A stretch of DNA of 64,000 bases from Niabella sp. (GTDB lineage: Bacteria; Bacteroidota; Bacteroidia; Chitinophagales; Chitinophagaceae): positions 1-64,000 of the forward strand of contig NZ_JASLGT010000014.1 in assembly GCF_030150205.1 (NCBI RefSeq), read 5' to 3'. Below the pieces are notes generated by a model. That model searched no databases. It had not been told where the DNA came from and worked only from the letters and a program-made list of their open reading frames with translations. Positions 34,053 to 43,500 of this stretch are shown here, piece after piece. Position numbers and translations under genes: made by a program. Within the stretch, counting starts at the first letter, position 1. Every line of letters starts with the position of its first letter.

Positions 34053-35837
34053 TCAAACCGATCCCGCGGGCATACGCCCTTCTGCGCCCGGTAAAATTGC
34101 AATATGTGCCAGGGTATGCAGTCCATCATCAATCAGCTTTTTAAGCTCCGGCTTCCGGTATTGCAAACGAGCCAGCCGCTGCATTATATGTTCCTGTAAT
34201 CCCGGTGCTTCCCTGCGGTCCTTTAATACTTCCAGTATCTCCAGCAGGCAGAGCCAGTCGTCCGGATATTGTGCGTCCAGGATACCGGTAATTTTTTCCA
34301 GTGCAGCAGTATCCGTTCCATTTTCCCGGATCGCCCGTACCTGTTTATACAATCCATGTAATTGACTGGTGGCTTCGCTGTATTCGGAACGCGGCATCTC
34401 CCGGGGCACGATGGTTACCTGCTCGTAGGCCGCTTTATCCGCGGCACCGGAGTATACCGAGGTAATTTCGCCCCCCACCGCCATATCATAGATGCCCCAT
34501 TCCGGCTGAAATAACTGCCTCGCTGTAACGCTGTCGATCACCGTACATCCCGAAAAACGGATCAGGATGATCTTGTTGTTTTTGATCACTACAGCTTCCA
34601 CCCTGCCATGCACCTGCAACCCGCTCCGGAATAACAGCGCTGCGGCTTTGCCCGTTTCGATGCCTGCATTTTTCAGGTCATCCAGGGTAAAATCTTCCAG
34701 TGGCAGATCGTAATCCCGCAACTTTCCTACCGGTGATCCCCATCCCTGCGGATACAGTTCTTTTTCATGCCCCGCCAGCTGACGGTCATCCAGGGCCAGT
34801 GCCGTTGGTCCCGCAGTGGCGATATAAGTGCCTTCCCCCATACCGGTTTCTATAAAAATACCGGATGCCTGCAAGCCCGAACTGTAAACCACCGTACACA
34901 ATAAACCACTATCAATAGCTTTTTGCAAACCATATACTCCGCCCCGGCGGTAAGAAAGTGTATCCGCAAATGTATTCAGCACGCGGACCAGGTTCTGAAA
35001 GTTGGGAGTTACAAACAACTGGGGCTGCGGCTTGGTAATATCATACGGATAGGTTACCGCATCAATGGTATAGGGAAGCTTCTTTACACCCGGCCCCATG
35101 CAGGTAACACTTTCACCAATCGATGATAGTAATCCGGCGCCATAGATCTTATAATCCTCCAGGCTTCCGATAAGCCCGTATTCTACCGTCCACCAATGCA
35201 GCCGGGCAAGGAGTGCCATTTCTGAGGGATCGCCCATATTTTGCTGGATCAATGCCAGTGTTTCCTCCGCTTTCCGGATCTCTTTTTCGGGCGTACCGGC
35301 CAGCTCCTTTAATACCGCCAGCTGCCGGATGGCTTCAAACAACTCCTGGTCTTTTTTGGAAAGCAGGGCCTTTGTACCCACTTCCCCGGTAAACTGCAGG
35401 TAAGCCGCATATTCCGGTTCTCCGATAATGGGCGCATGGCCTGCCGATTCATGAATGATATCGGGGGCCGGCGTGTATTCGATGTGTTCTATCTGGCGGA
35501 TATCCGCCGCAATGATCAGCACCCGGTATGCCTGAAATTCCATAAACGCCTGGGAGGGAATAAAACCGTTTACCGTAACAGCGCCCCAACCGATCGTTTT
35601 CAGGTGATCATTCATCGTTTGCAGATCGGGGATCCGTTCAATAGTTAGGCCCGCTTTCTTCAAACCCGGTATATAAGGGTAATACGCCACATCCTTCAGA
35701 TAACGGTAGTTCTGTCGCATAACATACCGCCATACCGCATGATCTACCGCCGTATAATGCTCATAGTGCTGTGGAACGATATATTGTTTCAGATGACGGG
35801 GAAGCCGGTCAACAAGCGGGTTATTATAGTTGTTCAT
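34053..35837 (-). CDS. Aromatic amino acid (phenylalanine 4-) hydroxylase, long form
   Basis: 594 residues, about twice the size of the proteobacterial enzyme. The catalytic domain (about 15-310) has the iron site DIIHESAGHAPII with His129 and His134 and the Glu ligand in WWTVEYGLIG; IYGAGLLSSIGESV follows. It hydroxylates phenylalanine to tyrosine with a pterin cofactor and oxygen, feeding the hpd/hmgA pathway. Residues of about 320-594 form an extra region with strands (LQVHGRVEAVVIKNNKIIL) and a helical tail of unknown role that I recall as typical for Bacteroidota. It is probably cotranscribed with the DinB gene. Confidence 0.9.
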   Translation of the reverse strand: MNNYNNPLVDRLPRHLKQYIVPQHYEHYTAVDHAVWRYVMRQNYRYLKDVAYYPYIPGLKKAGLTIERIPDLQTMNDHLKTIGWGAVTVNGFIPSQAFMEFQAYRVLIIAADIRQIEHIEYTPAPDIIHESAGHAPIIGEPEYAAYLQFTGEVGTKALLSKKDQELFEAIRQLAVLKELAGTPEKEIRKAEETLALIQQNMGDPSEMALLARLHWWTVEYGLIGSLEDYKIYGAGLLSSIGESVTCMGPGVKKLPYTIDAVTYPYDITKPQPQLFVTPNFQNLVRVLNTFADTLSYRRGGVYGLQKAIDSGLLCTVVYSSGLQASGIFIETGMGEGTYIATAGPTALALDDRQLAGHEKELYPQGWGSPVGKLRDYDLPLEDFTLDDLKNAGIETGKAAALLFRSGLQVHGRVEAVVIKNNKIILIRFSGCTVIDSVTARQLFQPEWGIYDMAVGGEITSVYSGAADKAAYEQVTIVPREMPRSEYSEATSQLHGLYKQVRAIRENGTDTAALEKITGILDAQYPDDWLCLLEILEVLKDRREAPGLQEHIMQRLARLQYRKPELKKLIDDGLHTLAHIAILPGAEGRMPAGSV

Positions 35838-35883
35838 CCGGCAAAATTACAATTTTAAACAAACGATCGTAAGCCATGGTAAC

Positions 35884-35999
35884 TTTTAGCTATCAGTCAT
35901 CAGTTTTCAGTTTTCAGTGATTTGTACGATATCTATGATCTGACATCCGCATTGAGTAGGATACGGATCTAACCTGGAACTTTAAACCTGAAATAATTC
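35884..35999. repeat. Dispersed low-complexity repeat (GATAGCTAAAAG type)
   Basis: The complement of this stretch contains GGTTTAAAGTTCCAGGTTAG and ACTGAAAACTGATGACTG, then ATAGCTAAAAG, matching the repeats at 17336-17526. It lies between the EVE gene and the phenylalanine hydroxylase gene. Confidence 0.7.
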
Positions 36000-36093
36000 C
36001 ATAGTCCTCCCAGTCTACATGTCCCCCAAAGCAAGGGCCGTAGTAAAATAGCCAATTGTGAGTAAATCATCGAGTGTAAAACGGCGTCCAACC

Positions 36094-36510
36094 TTAAACA
36101 ATATCCTCTCCTGCCATCTTTAATACCAGCTCCCACTCCTCCGGCTTTACGGTTTGTACCGACAAACGGCCCAGGCGTACGAGGTCCATATCTTTTAACT
36201 GCGGTACTTCTTTGATTTCAGATAACGGTACGGTTTTTTTCAATTTCTTATAGGGTGCTACTTCAACCGCCACCCAGCGCTCATCTGTTGTGGTTGGATC
36301 CTGGAACGCCTCTTTCACAATTTTTGCAATCGCTACAATTTCCACGCCCTCATTACTGTGATAAAAAAAAGCCAGGTCTCCTTTCTTCATAGCGCGAAGG
36401 TTCAGCCGTGCGGCATAATTCCGTACTCCATCCCATACGGTTTTTTTGTCCTTTACCAACTGATCGTAACTATATTTAAAGGGTTCTGATTTTATAAGCC
36501 AATATGCCAT
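36094..36510 (-). CDS. EVE domain protein
   Basis: 138 residues, the size of a stand-alone EVE domain. Seen are MAYWLIKSEPFKYSYDQL at the start and WDGVRNYAARLNLRAMKKGD, which form the modified-base pocket in this PUA-like fold. EVE proteins bind modified cytosine or other modified bases in DNA or RNA; the in vivo role in most bacteria is unsettled. It stands alone. Confidence 0.93.
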   Translation of the reverse strand: MAYWLIKSEPFKYSYDQLVKDKKTVWDGVRNYAARLNLRAMKKGDLAFFYHSNEGVEIVAIAKIVKEAFQDPTTTDERWVAVEVAPYKKLKKTVPLSEIKEVPQLKDMDLVRLGRLSVQTVKPEEWELVLKMAGEDIV

Positions 36511-36621
36511 AAGAAATGTAAAATTTAATAGATTGATTTTAGAATGATGCGTTGTTCCTGTTTGTAATCAGTAATTTTATATTTATAAAAGTATAAAACA
36601 ATCAGGAATCCGCAACATCAA

Positions 36622-37728
36622 ATAAGCATCTGGGAGCAGGAGGCTTTTTATGCTCCGCAGGATATCATCATTATTGGTGCAGGTTTCACGGGTTTATGGA
36701 CGGCCGTTTATCTTAAACAAAAATTCCCTTCTAAAAATATCCTGATCGTGGAACGGGGGGCTACACCCGCTGGCGCCTCCACGCGGAATGCAGGGTTTGC
36801 CTGCTTTGGCAGCCCTACAGAGATCTTATCTGATATGGAAGCCATGGGAAAAGAAAAGGCCCTGCAATTGCTGCAGATGCGCTTTGAGGGGTTGCGGGCC
36901 ATACAGAAGATCTTTTCAAACGGACTGATCGATTTTTCCATTTGTAAAGGATACGAACTGCTGGACAGCTCCCGGAGCCTGGAGCGCCTGCCGGCGCTGA
37001 ATGAATGGCTTTATGAAATTACCGGTGCGCCGGCAACCTTTTGCCAGCAGGACGAACTGATCCCCGTATTCGGATTTGCGAATACAGCACACCTCGTAGA
37101 AAACCGTTTTGAAGGCTGTCTGCATCCCGGCAAGTTATTAAATGCCCTTTATCATCTTGCGGTAAAAATGAATATCCGCTTTTTATTTGCAACCGAAGTA
37201 CGCCAGGTGGAAGAAGATTCGCAGGGCGTAAAACTTTTTACAACAAAGGGGCCCGGTCTTGCTGCGGAACGGATCGTTTATTGTACCAATGCTTTCAGCA
37301 ACCGGCTATTGCCCCGGATAGACCTGGTACCGGCAAGAGGCCAGGTATTCCTTACGGAACCAATTCCCGGCTTAAAATTCAAAGGCAGCTTCCATTACCA
37401 GGAAGGCTATTATTATTTCCGCAACCTGGACGATCGTATCTTACTGGGTGGTGCGCGCCATACCTCTTTTCAGACCGAATATACACTGGAACCTTTTACT
37501 ACATTACCGATCCAGCAGGCATTGGAGGCTTTTTTATCTACGGTGATCTTACCCGGACAACGGCCGCAGATCACGCACCGCTGGGCGGGCATTATGGCCA
37601 TGGGCAAGGAGAAAACACCGATTGTGGAACAACTGACCGACCGGTCTTTTTGCGCAGTCCGGATGAGTGGCATGGGCGTAGCACTGGCTCCTACCGCTGG
37701 AAAAAAGATTGCAGAACTGATGACCTAG
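36622..37728 (+). CDS. FAD-dependent oxidoreductase (DAO family) lacking a canonical start codon
   Basis: The coding frame is open from 36589 (after a TAA at 36586) to the stop at 37728. The FAD-binding strand-turn-helix DIIIIGAGFTGLWTAVYL is encoded at about 36661-36714 and ERGATPAGASTRNAGFACFG follows, with MGKEKTPIVEQL, then MSGMGVALAPTAGKKIAEL at the end, all typical of the D-amino-acid-oxidase/glycine-oxidase fold. No ATG, GTG or TTG occurs in frame before the GAGFTG motif; the first is GTG at 36748, which would delete it. By analogy with relatives that start M-x-SIWE, translation should start near ATA 36622. A start-codon mutation, a rare start codon or a sequence error are all possible. 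Substrate unknown. Confidence 0.7.
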   Translation: MSIWEQEAFYAPQDIIIIGAGFTGLWTAVYLKQKFPSKNILIVERGATPAGASTRNAGFACFGSPTEILSDMEAMGKEKALQLLQMRFEGLRAIQKIFSNGLIDFSICKGYELLDSSRSLERLPALNEWLYEITGAPATFCQQDELIPVFGFANTAHLVENRFEGCLHPGKLLNALYHLAVKMNIRFLFATEVRQVEEDSQGVKLFTTKGPGLAAERIVYCTNAFSNRLLPRIDLVPARGQVFLTEPIPGLKFKGSFHYQEGYYYFRNLDDRILLGGARHTSFQTEYTLEPFTTLPIQQALEAFLSTVILPGQRPQITHRWAGIMAMGKEKTPIVEQLTDRSFCAVRMSGMGVALAPTAGKKIAELMT

Positions 37729-37808
37729 CGGCTGCCGGTGTTGAGCGGTTCTATAGCATACTGTATTTATTCACCATAACGAATAATCGCTTACCTTTCT
37801 GCCAAAAA

Positions 37809-38699
37809 ATGAAGTTCGGACAAGTAAGCAACCCCGGTGTAATTGATTTCGCCCTGCCGGCGGATCATCCGGAAACGGCAAACGTGCTTGGAGCCGTTAA
37901 AAAACAGGAAACATTTGAAGTATATGTAGGTTGCGCCAAGTGGAACCGAACCGACCTGAAAGGTTTTTACCCCCGTGGTGTTAAAGATGAATTAAAGTAT
38001 TATGCCACCCAGTTCAACGCTATTGAACTCAATGCAACGTTCTATAAAATGCCGGATTGGCAACAGGTAGCAACCTGGAAGAGCAAAACCCCGGAGGGAT
38101 TCAAATTTTTTCCCAAACTCACCAATACGATCAGTCATTACAAACGGCTGATTGATGTGCAGCAGGAGCTGGAAGTATTTTGCAACGCGGTCAGCAATTT
38201 TGAAGACCGGCTGGGCATGGCCTTCCTGCAACTGCACGATAATTTTAAACCGGAGCATTTTGACCGGCTACAGCAGGCATTGCAGTCCTTTCCCAAAGGT
38301 ATTCCCCTGAGTGTGGAAGTACGGAACGGAGAATGGTTTTCCAACAGCCGCGTCCACGACCGTTATTGTGCATTACTGGAACAGCTGGGTATGGCACATA
38401 TTATTGTGGATACTGCCGGCCGCCGGGATATGCTGCATATGCGGCTTACAACCCCCATTGCCTTTGTCCGGTATGTTGGAGCCAATCATCCTACGGATGT
38501 GGATCGTCTGAACGATTGGATTGAACGGATCAAACAATGGCGGAAGGAAGGATTACAAAAACTGTACTTCTTTGTGCACCAGAATGTGGAACTGGAGTCG
38601 CCCCTGCTGGCTGCACATTTTATCCGGACCATGAATCAAACATTTAACCTCGCGTTAAAAATACCGGACAAGGCCGGGGAACAGGGCGCTTTATTTTAA
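37809..38699 (+). CDS. DUF72 family protein (YecE-like)
   Basis: 296 residues from the ATG at 37809; the frame extends upstream over the end of the FAD oxidoreductase gene, but that part is out of family. The TIM-barrel-like DUF72 fold shows VYVGCAKWNRTDLKGFYP, FNAIELNATFYKMP, TPEGFKFFPKL and FLQLHDNF. The family is widespread and its function unknown. It starts 80 bases after the FAD oxidoreductase gene in the same direction, so the two may be cotranscribed. Confidence 0.9.
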   Translation: MKFGQVSNPGVIDFALPADHPETANVLGAVKKQETFEVYVGCAKWNRTDLKGFYPRGVKDELKYYATQFNAIELNATFYKMPDWQQVATWKSKTPEGFKFFPKLTNTISHYKRLIDVQQELEVFCNAVSNFEDRLGMAFLQLHDNFKPEHFDRLQQALQSFPKGIPLSVEVRNGEWFSNSRVHDRYCALLEQLGMAHIIVDTAGRRDMLHMRLTTPIAFVRYVGANHPTDVDRLNDWIERIKQWRKEGLQKLYFFVHQNVELESPLLAAHFIRTMNQTFNLALKIPDKAGEQGALF

Positions 38700-38800
38700 T
38701 AGCGATAACAGCTAAACCACAGGGAAAAGAGAACGCAACGATCAAAAAGGTATGACATACCCTTTATACAACCGCCTTGCGCATCTCCGCGGTAAAATGC

Positions 38801-38900
38801 AACCGCAAGATGCTCAAGGGCCACGCGAGACACGCCAGGATGTCTATCAGAACGTTTTTCCATGCGACCGCTGCGAATACCTAGCGAACGTAGCGGTTAA
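38801..38900. repeat. TTAACCGC-family inverted-end element, copy 2
   Basis: 100 bases from AACCGCAAGATGC to GCGAACGTAGCGGTTAA. It shares ACACGCCAGGAT, TATCAGAAC and GCGAACGTAGCGGTTAAATA with copy 3 immediately after it. Confidence 0.8.
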
Positions 38901-38904
38901 ATAC

Positions 38905-38990
38905 AACCGCAAGGTGCAAGGCACGCCAGGATATCTATCAGAACTTTTTCCTTGCGACCGTTGCGGATACCTTGCGAACGTAGCGGTTAA
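38905..38990. repeat. TTAACCGC-family inverted-end element, copy 3
   Basis: 86 bases from AACCGCAAGGTGCAAGG to CCTTGCGAACGTAGCGGTTAA (ends cited in part). The termini AACCGC and GCGGTT, with AAGG and CCTT inside them, pair as an inverted repeat. Confidence 0.8.
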
Positions 38991-39134
38991 ATACTAAACC
39001 GCAGCGAACGAAAAAATCCGAAAGTATAGCACGCCTCTATATAACTTCCCGGCGCATCTCCCATGCCTTCGCCATTCCGCGGTTAAAACGCCACGATAAA
39101 TGCAAAAACGAATCAGCGGCAGACAGTCCCTTCC

Positions 39135-40571
39135 TTATTTCCATCCTCCGCCCAGGGCCCGGTAAATATGGGTAACCGCACTAAATTGTTGCGCCCGGGT
39201 TTCAACCAGTTCCAGCCGCGATTCCAGCGCATCACGCTGTGTCATCAGTACTTCCAGGTAATCGGCCCTTGCTGCCCTGTACAGGTCATTGGATACAGCA
39301 ATCGACCGCGCCAGTGCATTCACCTCGTTATTTTTCAGCTGGTACTTCTGCTCCAGGTTGCTGATATTGGACAGCTCATTCGATACTTCCCGTACGGCGT
39401 TTAAAATGGTTTTCTCGTATTCAAACAGGGCCTGCTGCTGACGGGCATCAGCGCTGGCGAACTCCGCTTTAATCGCATTTTTATTGATCAGCGGTGCAGC
39501 CAGTTCTCCGGCCAGGGAAAACAGAACGGATTCCGGCAATTTGGCCAGGTACGAAGGTTTAAATGCCTGTAATCCCAGTGAAGCCGAAATATCCAATGTA
39601 GGATAAAAAGCCGCCCGGGCCACTTTTACATCCAGCTTTGCAGCTGCCAGTGCCAGCTCTGCCTGACGGATATCCGGCCGGTTTGCCAGTAACTGCGACG
39701 GAATACCGGTACTTACCTGCCGGGGTAATGCCGTAAGAAACCCACCGGAAGAACGTTCCACCGGCTGAGGATTGCGTCCCAGGAGAAAATTAATTTTGTT
39801 CTCGCCTTCTTTTATTTGCTGTAAAATTTCATATTCCCGGCTCCGGGAATTGAGCACTTCTGCTTCAAATTTTTTAACGGCCAGCTCAGTAGCCCTTGCC
39901 GCTTCCTTCTGCACTTTTACAATCTCCAGGCCATTCTTTTGCAGCTGGATGCTTTCCTTCACAATGGCCAGTTGATTATCCAATCCCAGTAATTCGTAGT
40001 AAGCATCTGCGATCTCTGCGATGAGATTGGTAGTTACAAAGTTCTTCCCTTCTATCGTTGCCAGGTAACGGTCTACAGCCGCCTGTTTACCATTCCGGAG
40101 TTTCTTCCAGATATCAGCTTCCCAGGTGGCATAAAGCCCCAGCTCATGATCACCCAGGATGTCCGGCACTTCTTTTCCCGGCGCTATATCCGTAGAAGCA
40201 TCCCCGGCGCCCTGACTGGTATACCGTCCTACTTTTTCCACACCACTGCCAACCTTTGCCATTACGCTGGGTAACAATTCTCCTTTTTTTACCCGGATAT
40301 CATTCCGGGCGATCTCAATCTCCTGAAGCGTGCTTAGCAACTCCCGGTTATTGTGCAGTGCTGTATCCACCAGTTTCAACAAGTAAGGATCAGCAAAAAA
40401 ATCCTGCCATTTTATAGCTGCACTGTTTAATGTATCCACCGTAGCCGCTTCAAAGACCGCCGGCGGTTCCGTTTTTACTTCGTGGTTCACGATTGCCGGC
40501 ACTTTGCAGCCTGCACTTCCCACAAGGGTAAGAGCTACAGCACCGATCAGGTATATTTTAATACTATTCAT
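39135..40571 (-). CDS. RND efflux outer-membrane channel lipoprotein (TolC/OprM type)
   Basis: 478 residues from the ATG at 40571; a TTG three codons upstream is less likely. A lipoprotein signal ends GSAGC (Cys22). The body carries two outer-membrane-efflux repeats with long helices (LLSTLQEIEIARNDI, ELAVKKFEAEVLNSRSREY, LANRPDIRQAELALAAAKLD, EVLMTQRDALESRLELVETR). It forms the trimeric channel of the efflux pump. Its ATG overlaps the last codons of the pump gene (ATGAATAG), indicating translational coupling. Third and last gene of the operon. Confidence 0.95.
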   Translation of the reverse strand: MNSIKIYLIGAVALTLVGSAGCKVPAIVNHEVKTEPPAVFEAATVDTLNSAAIKWQDFFADPYLLKLVDTALHNNRELLSTLQEIEIARNDIRVKKGELLPSVMAKVGSGVEKVGRYTSQGAGDASTDIAPGKEVPDILGDHELGLYATWEADIWKKLRNGKQAAVDRYLATIEGKNFVTTNLIAEIADAYYELLGLDNQLAIVKESIQLQKNGLEIVKVQKEAARATELAVKKFEAEVLNSRSREYEILQQIKEGENKINFLLGRNPQPVERSSGGFLTALPRQVSTGIPSQLLANRPDIRQAELALAAAKLDVKVARAAFYPTLDISASLGLQAFKPSYLAKLPESVLFSLAGELAAPLINKNAIKAEFASADARQQQALFEYEKTILNAVREVSNELSNISNLEQKYQLKNNEVNALARSIAVSNDLYRAARADYLEVLMTQRDALESRLELVETRAQQFSAVTHIYRALGGGWK

Positions 40572-43500
40572 TGTGATCAATTTCTTCTGTTAACGGATTT
40601 TCTTCTTCGTCTTCTACCAAAATATGCCGCTCCGATATACGGGCAAAAATGTAGTACAACCCTGGTATCACCAGTACACCAAAGATGGTTCCAAACAACA
40701 TGCCTCCTGCTGCCGCCGATCCGATGGTGTGGTTGGCAATGGCTCCGGGACCGGTTGCCACCATCAATGGAATAACCCCGGCAATGAATGCAAAAGAGGT
40801 CATCAGTATCGGTCGCAAACGCGCGGCAGCACCTTCAATGGCGGCCTGCGCAGGTGAAAGACCATCCCGGTGCCGCTGTACGGCATACTCCACGATCAGT
40901 ACCGCATTTTTACCCAGGATCCCGATCAGCATCACCATGGCGATCTGCGCGTAAATATTGTTTTCCAGTCCGAAGATCTTTAGGAAACAAAAGGCACCAA
41001 AGAGCCCGATGGGCAATGAAAGCAGGATGGGCAGCGGTAATACAAAACTTTCGTATTGTGCAGATAATACCAGGTATACAAATATGAGTGAAATAAGGAA
41101 GATGTAAATAGCCTGGTTCCCCCGGCGTGTTTCATCCTTGGAGATACCTGCCCAGTCGATACCAAAGCCTCGTGGAAGCTTTTGTTTAGCTACCTCATTG
41201 ATCACATCAATGGCTGTTCCGCTGCTGACACCCGGTGCGGATCCTCCGCTGATCTCAGAAGCATTGTATAAATTATGACGGGTGATCTCAGATAAACCGT
41301 AGGTCTTCTTCATCGACATAAATGCCGAGTAAGGCACCATTTCATCATGATCATTTTTTACATAATAGTTAAACACATCTTCCGGCAACTGGCGGTACTG
41401 CGGCAGGGCCTGTACCATTACTTTATACGGCCGGTCAAACTTGATAAACCCTGTTTCGTAGTTACTGCCCACCAGTGTAGAAAGGTTATCCATTGCCTTC
41501 TCTACAGAAACGCCTTTTTGTTTGGCTTTATCATTATCCACAGCCAGCTGGTATTGCGGGAAGCTGGCGCTGTAAAACGTAAACACCGAACTTAACTCCG
41601 GCCGCTTGTTCAGTTCCTTTACAAAATCGCGGCTTACCGTTTCCATCAATTTATAATCGCCGGTTCCGGCTTTGTCTAAAAGCCGCAGCTCAAAACCGCC
41701 GGCAGCGCCATAACCCGGTACCGCGGGTGGCGGAAAGAACTCCAGCGTAGCGCCTTTAATTCCTTTTGCTTTTTCTTCCAGTTCTTCCATTACCTCCTGC
41801 ATGCTGTGCTTACGTTCGCTCCAGTCTTTCAGGTTGATGAGGCAGGTTCCCGAGTTGGATCCGGTTCCTTCAGATAATGCCTCATAGCCTGCCGTAGTGG
41901 ACACTGATTGAATATCATCCATACCCGAGGCTATTTTCTGCAACTGCGCCGCCACCGCATCCGTACGCTCCAGGGTAGATCCGGGCGGAGTAACGATGAT
42001 GGCATAAAACATACCCTGATCTTCCCCGGGAATAAATCCGGAAGGCACAGAAGTACTAAAGCCCCAGGTTCCGGCAATAAAGGCCACCAGTACCAGGAAG
42101 GTAATTGCACGCCGGCTTACGATAACCGATACCAGTTTTTTATACCAGCCCGTTAAGTTATTGAACCAGTTATTAAAACCATCGATACCACGGTTCACCA
42201 GGTTTCTTTTCTTTTTTCCATGATTATTCTTCAGGATCATGGCACACATCGCCGGTGTAAACGTGAGGGCTACCATCCCCGAAAGAACAATGGCTGTTGC
42301 CATGGTAACAGAGAACTGACGGTAAAACACTCCTACCGGTCCGGACATAAAGGCAATGGGAATAAATACCGCGGCCATGATGAGCGTAATAGCAATAATG
42401 GCGCCCCCTATTTCATGCATCGCCGCCATGGTAGCTGCTTTGGCACTAAGGCCTTCACTTTCCATTTTGGCATGCACCGCTTCCACCACCACAATGGCAT
42501 CATCTACCACAATTCCGATTGCCAGCACCAATGCAAAGAGCGTGATCAGGTTTAAAGTGATCCCCAGGAACTGCATAAAGAAAAACGTACCGATCAATGA
42601 AATGGGTACTGCCAGGATGGGAATCAGCGTCGAACGCCAGTCGCCCAGGAACAGGAACACCACCAAACCCACCAGAATAAATGCTTCTACCAGTGTATGC
42701 ACCACTTTTTCCATAGAGGCATCCAGGAATTTGGATACATCATAGCTCAGCTCATAGTGCATACCCTTGGGGAAAGACGATTCCTGGATTTCCTTTAGCT
42801 TGGCCTTTACATTCCGGATCACTTCGCTGGCGTTACTGCCATAGGATTGTTTAATTACGATGGCGGCCGATGTGCGTCCATTCAGCTTGGAATAAATATT
42901 GTAGAAGGCACTACCCAGCTCTACATCCGCGATATCTTTTAAATGCAGCAGTTGTCCGTCCGGCCCCGTCTTCAGTACAATATTGTCATAATCCTCTTTC
43001 TTGTTATAACGACCGGTATATTTTAATACATATTCAAAAGCCTGTGATTTTTTACCGGAGCTTTCGCCCAGGCGTCCCGGGGATGCTTCAAGGCTCTGAT
43101 CACTCAGCGCTTCCATTACTTCATTGGCGGTGATCTTATATGCCAGCATGCGATCCGGCTTCAACCATACCCGCATGGAATATTCTTTGTCCCCCAGGAT
43201 GTCGGCAAACCCTACGCCGTTCACCCGCTTCAGTTCGGCCAGCAGGTTCAGATCGGCAAAGTTGTAAATAAAGCTGCCATCCAGTTTGGGGTCATCACTG
43301 TAAAGGTTTACATACATCAGCATATTCGATTCTTCCCGGGTAATCTTTACACCTTCCCGTACCACCAGGGGCGGTAATTTGTTTACTACAGCGGCCACCC
43401 GGTTCTGTACGTTTACAGAAGCCAGGTTCGGATCGGTACCCAGCTCAAAAACCACCTGGATGCTGGCTTCCCCGTCGTTACCGGCATCCGAAGCCATGTA

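Larger units (their letters stand above)
38700..39134. repeat. Repeat-filled gap between convergent genes
   Basis: 435 bases between DUF72 (plus) and the RND operon end (minus). Two TTAACCGC-family elements lie at 38801-38900 and 38905-38990, and degenerate related text (CATCTCCGCGGTAAAATGC at 38782, CATTCCGCGGTTAAAACG at 39070) frames them. The 81-codon frame here reads through the repeats and is not a gene. Confidence 0.8.

Noticed and set aside
35842..35849. TAATTTTG match just before the phenylalanine hydroxylase start
   Set aside because: It is only five bases from the start codon and has no -33 partner, so it would require leaderless transcription; probably chance.
37281..37808. Upstream extension of the DUF72 frame by 176 codons
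   Set aside because: This region codes for the FAD oxidoreductase in another frame; the DUF72 family starts at the ATG at 37809.
38752..38997. 81-codon plus-strand frame
   Set aside because: It spans two TTAACCGC-family repeat copies, so its internal peptide repeat (FPCDRC) is explained by DNA repeats.
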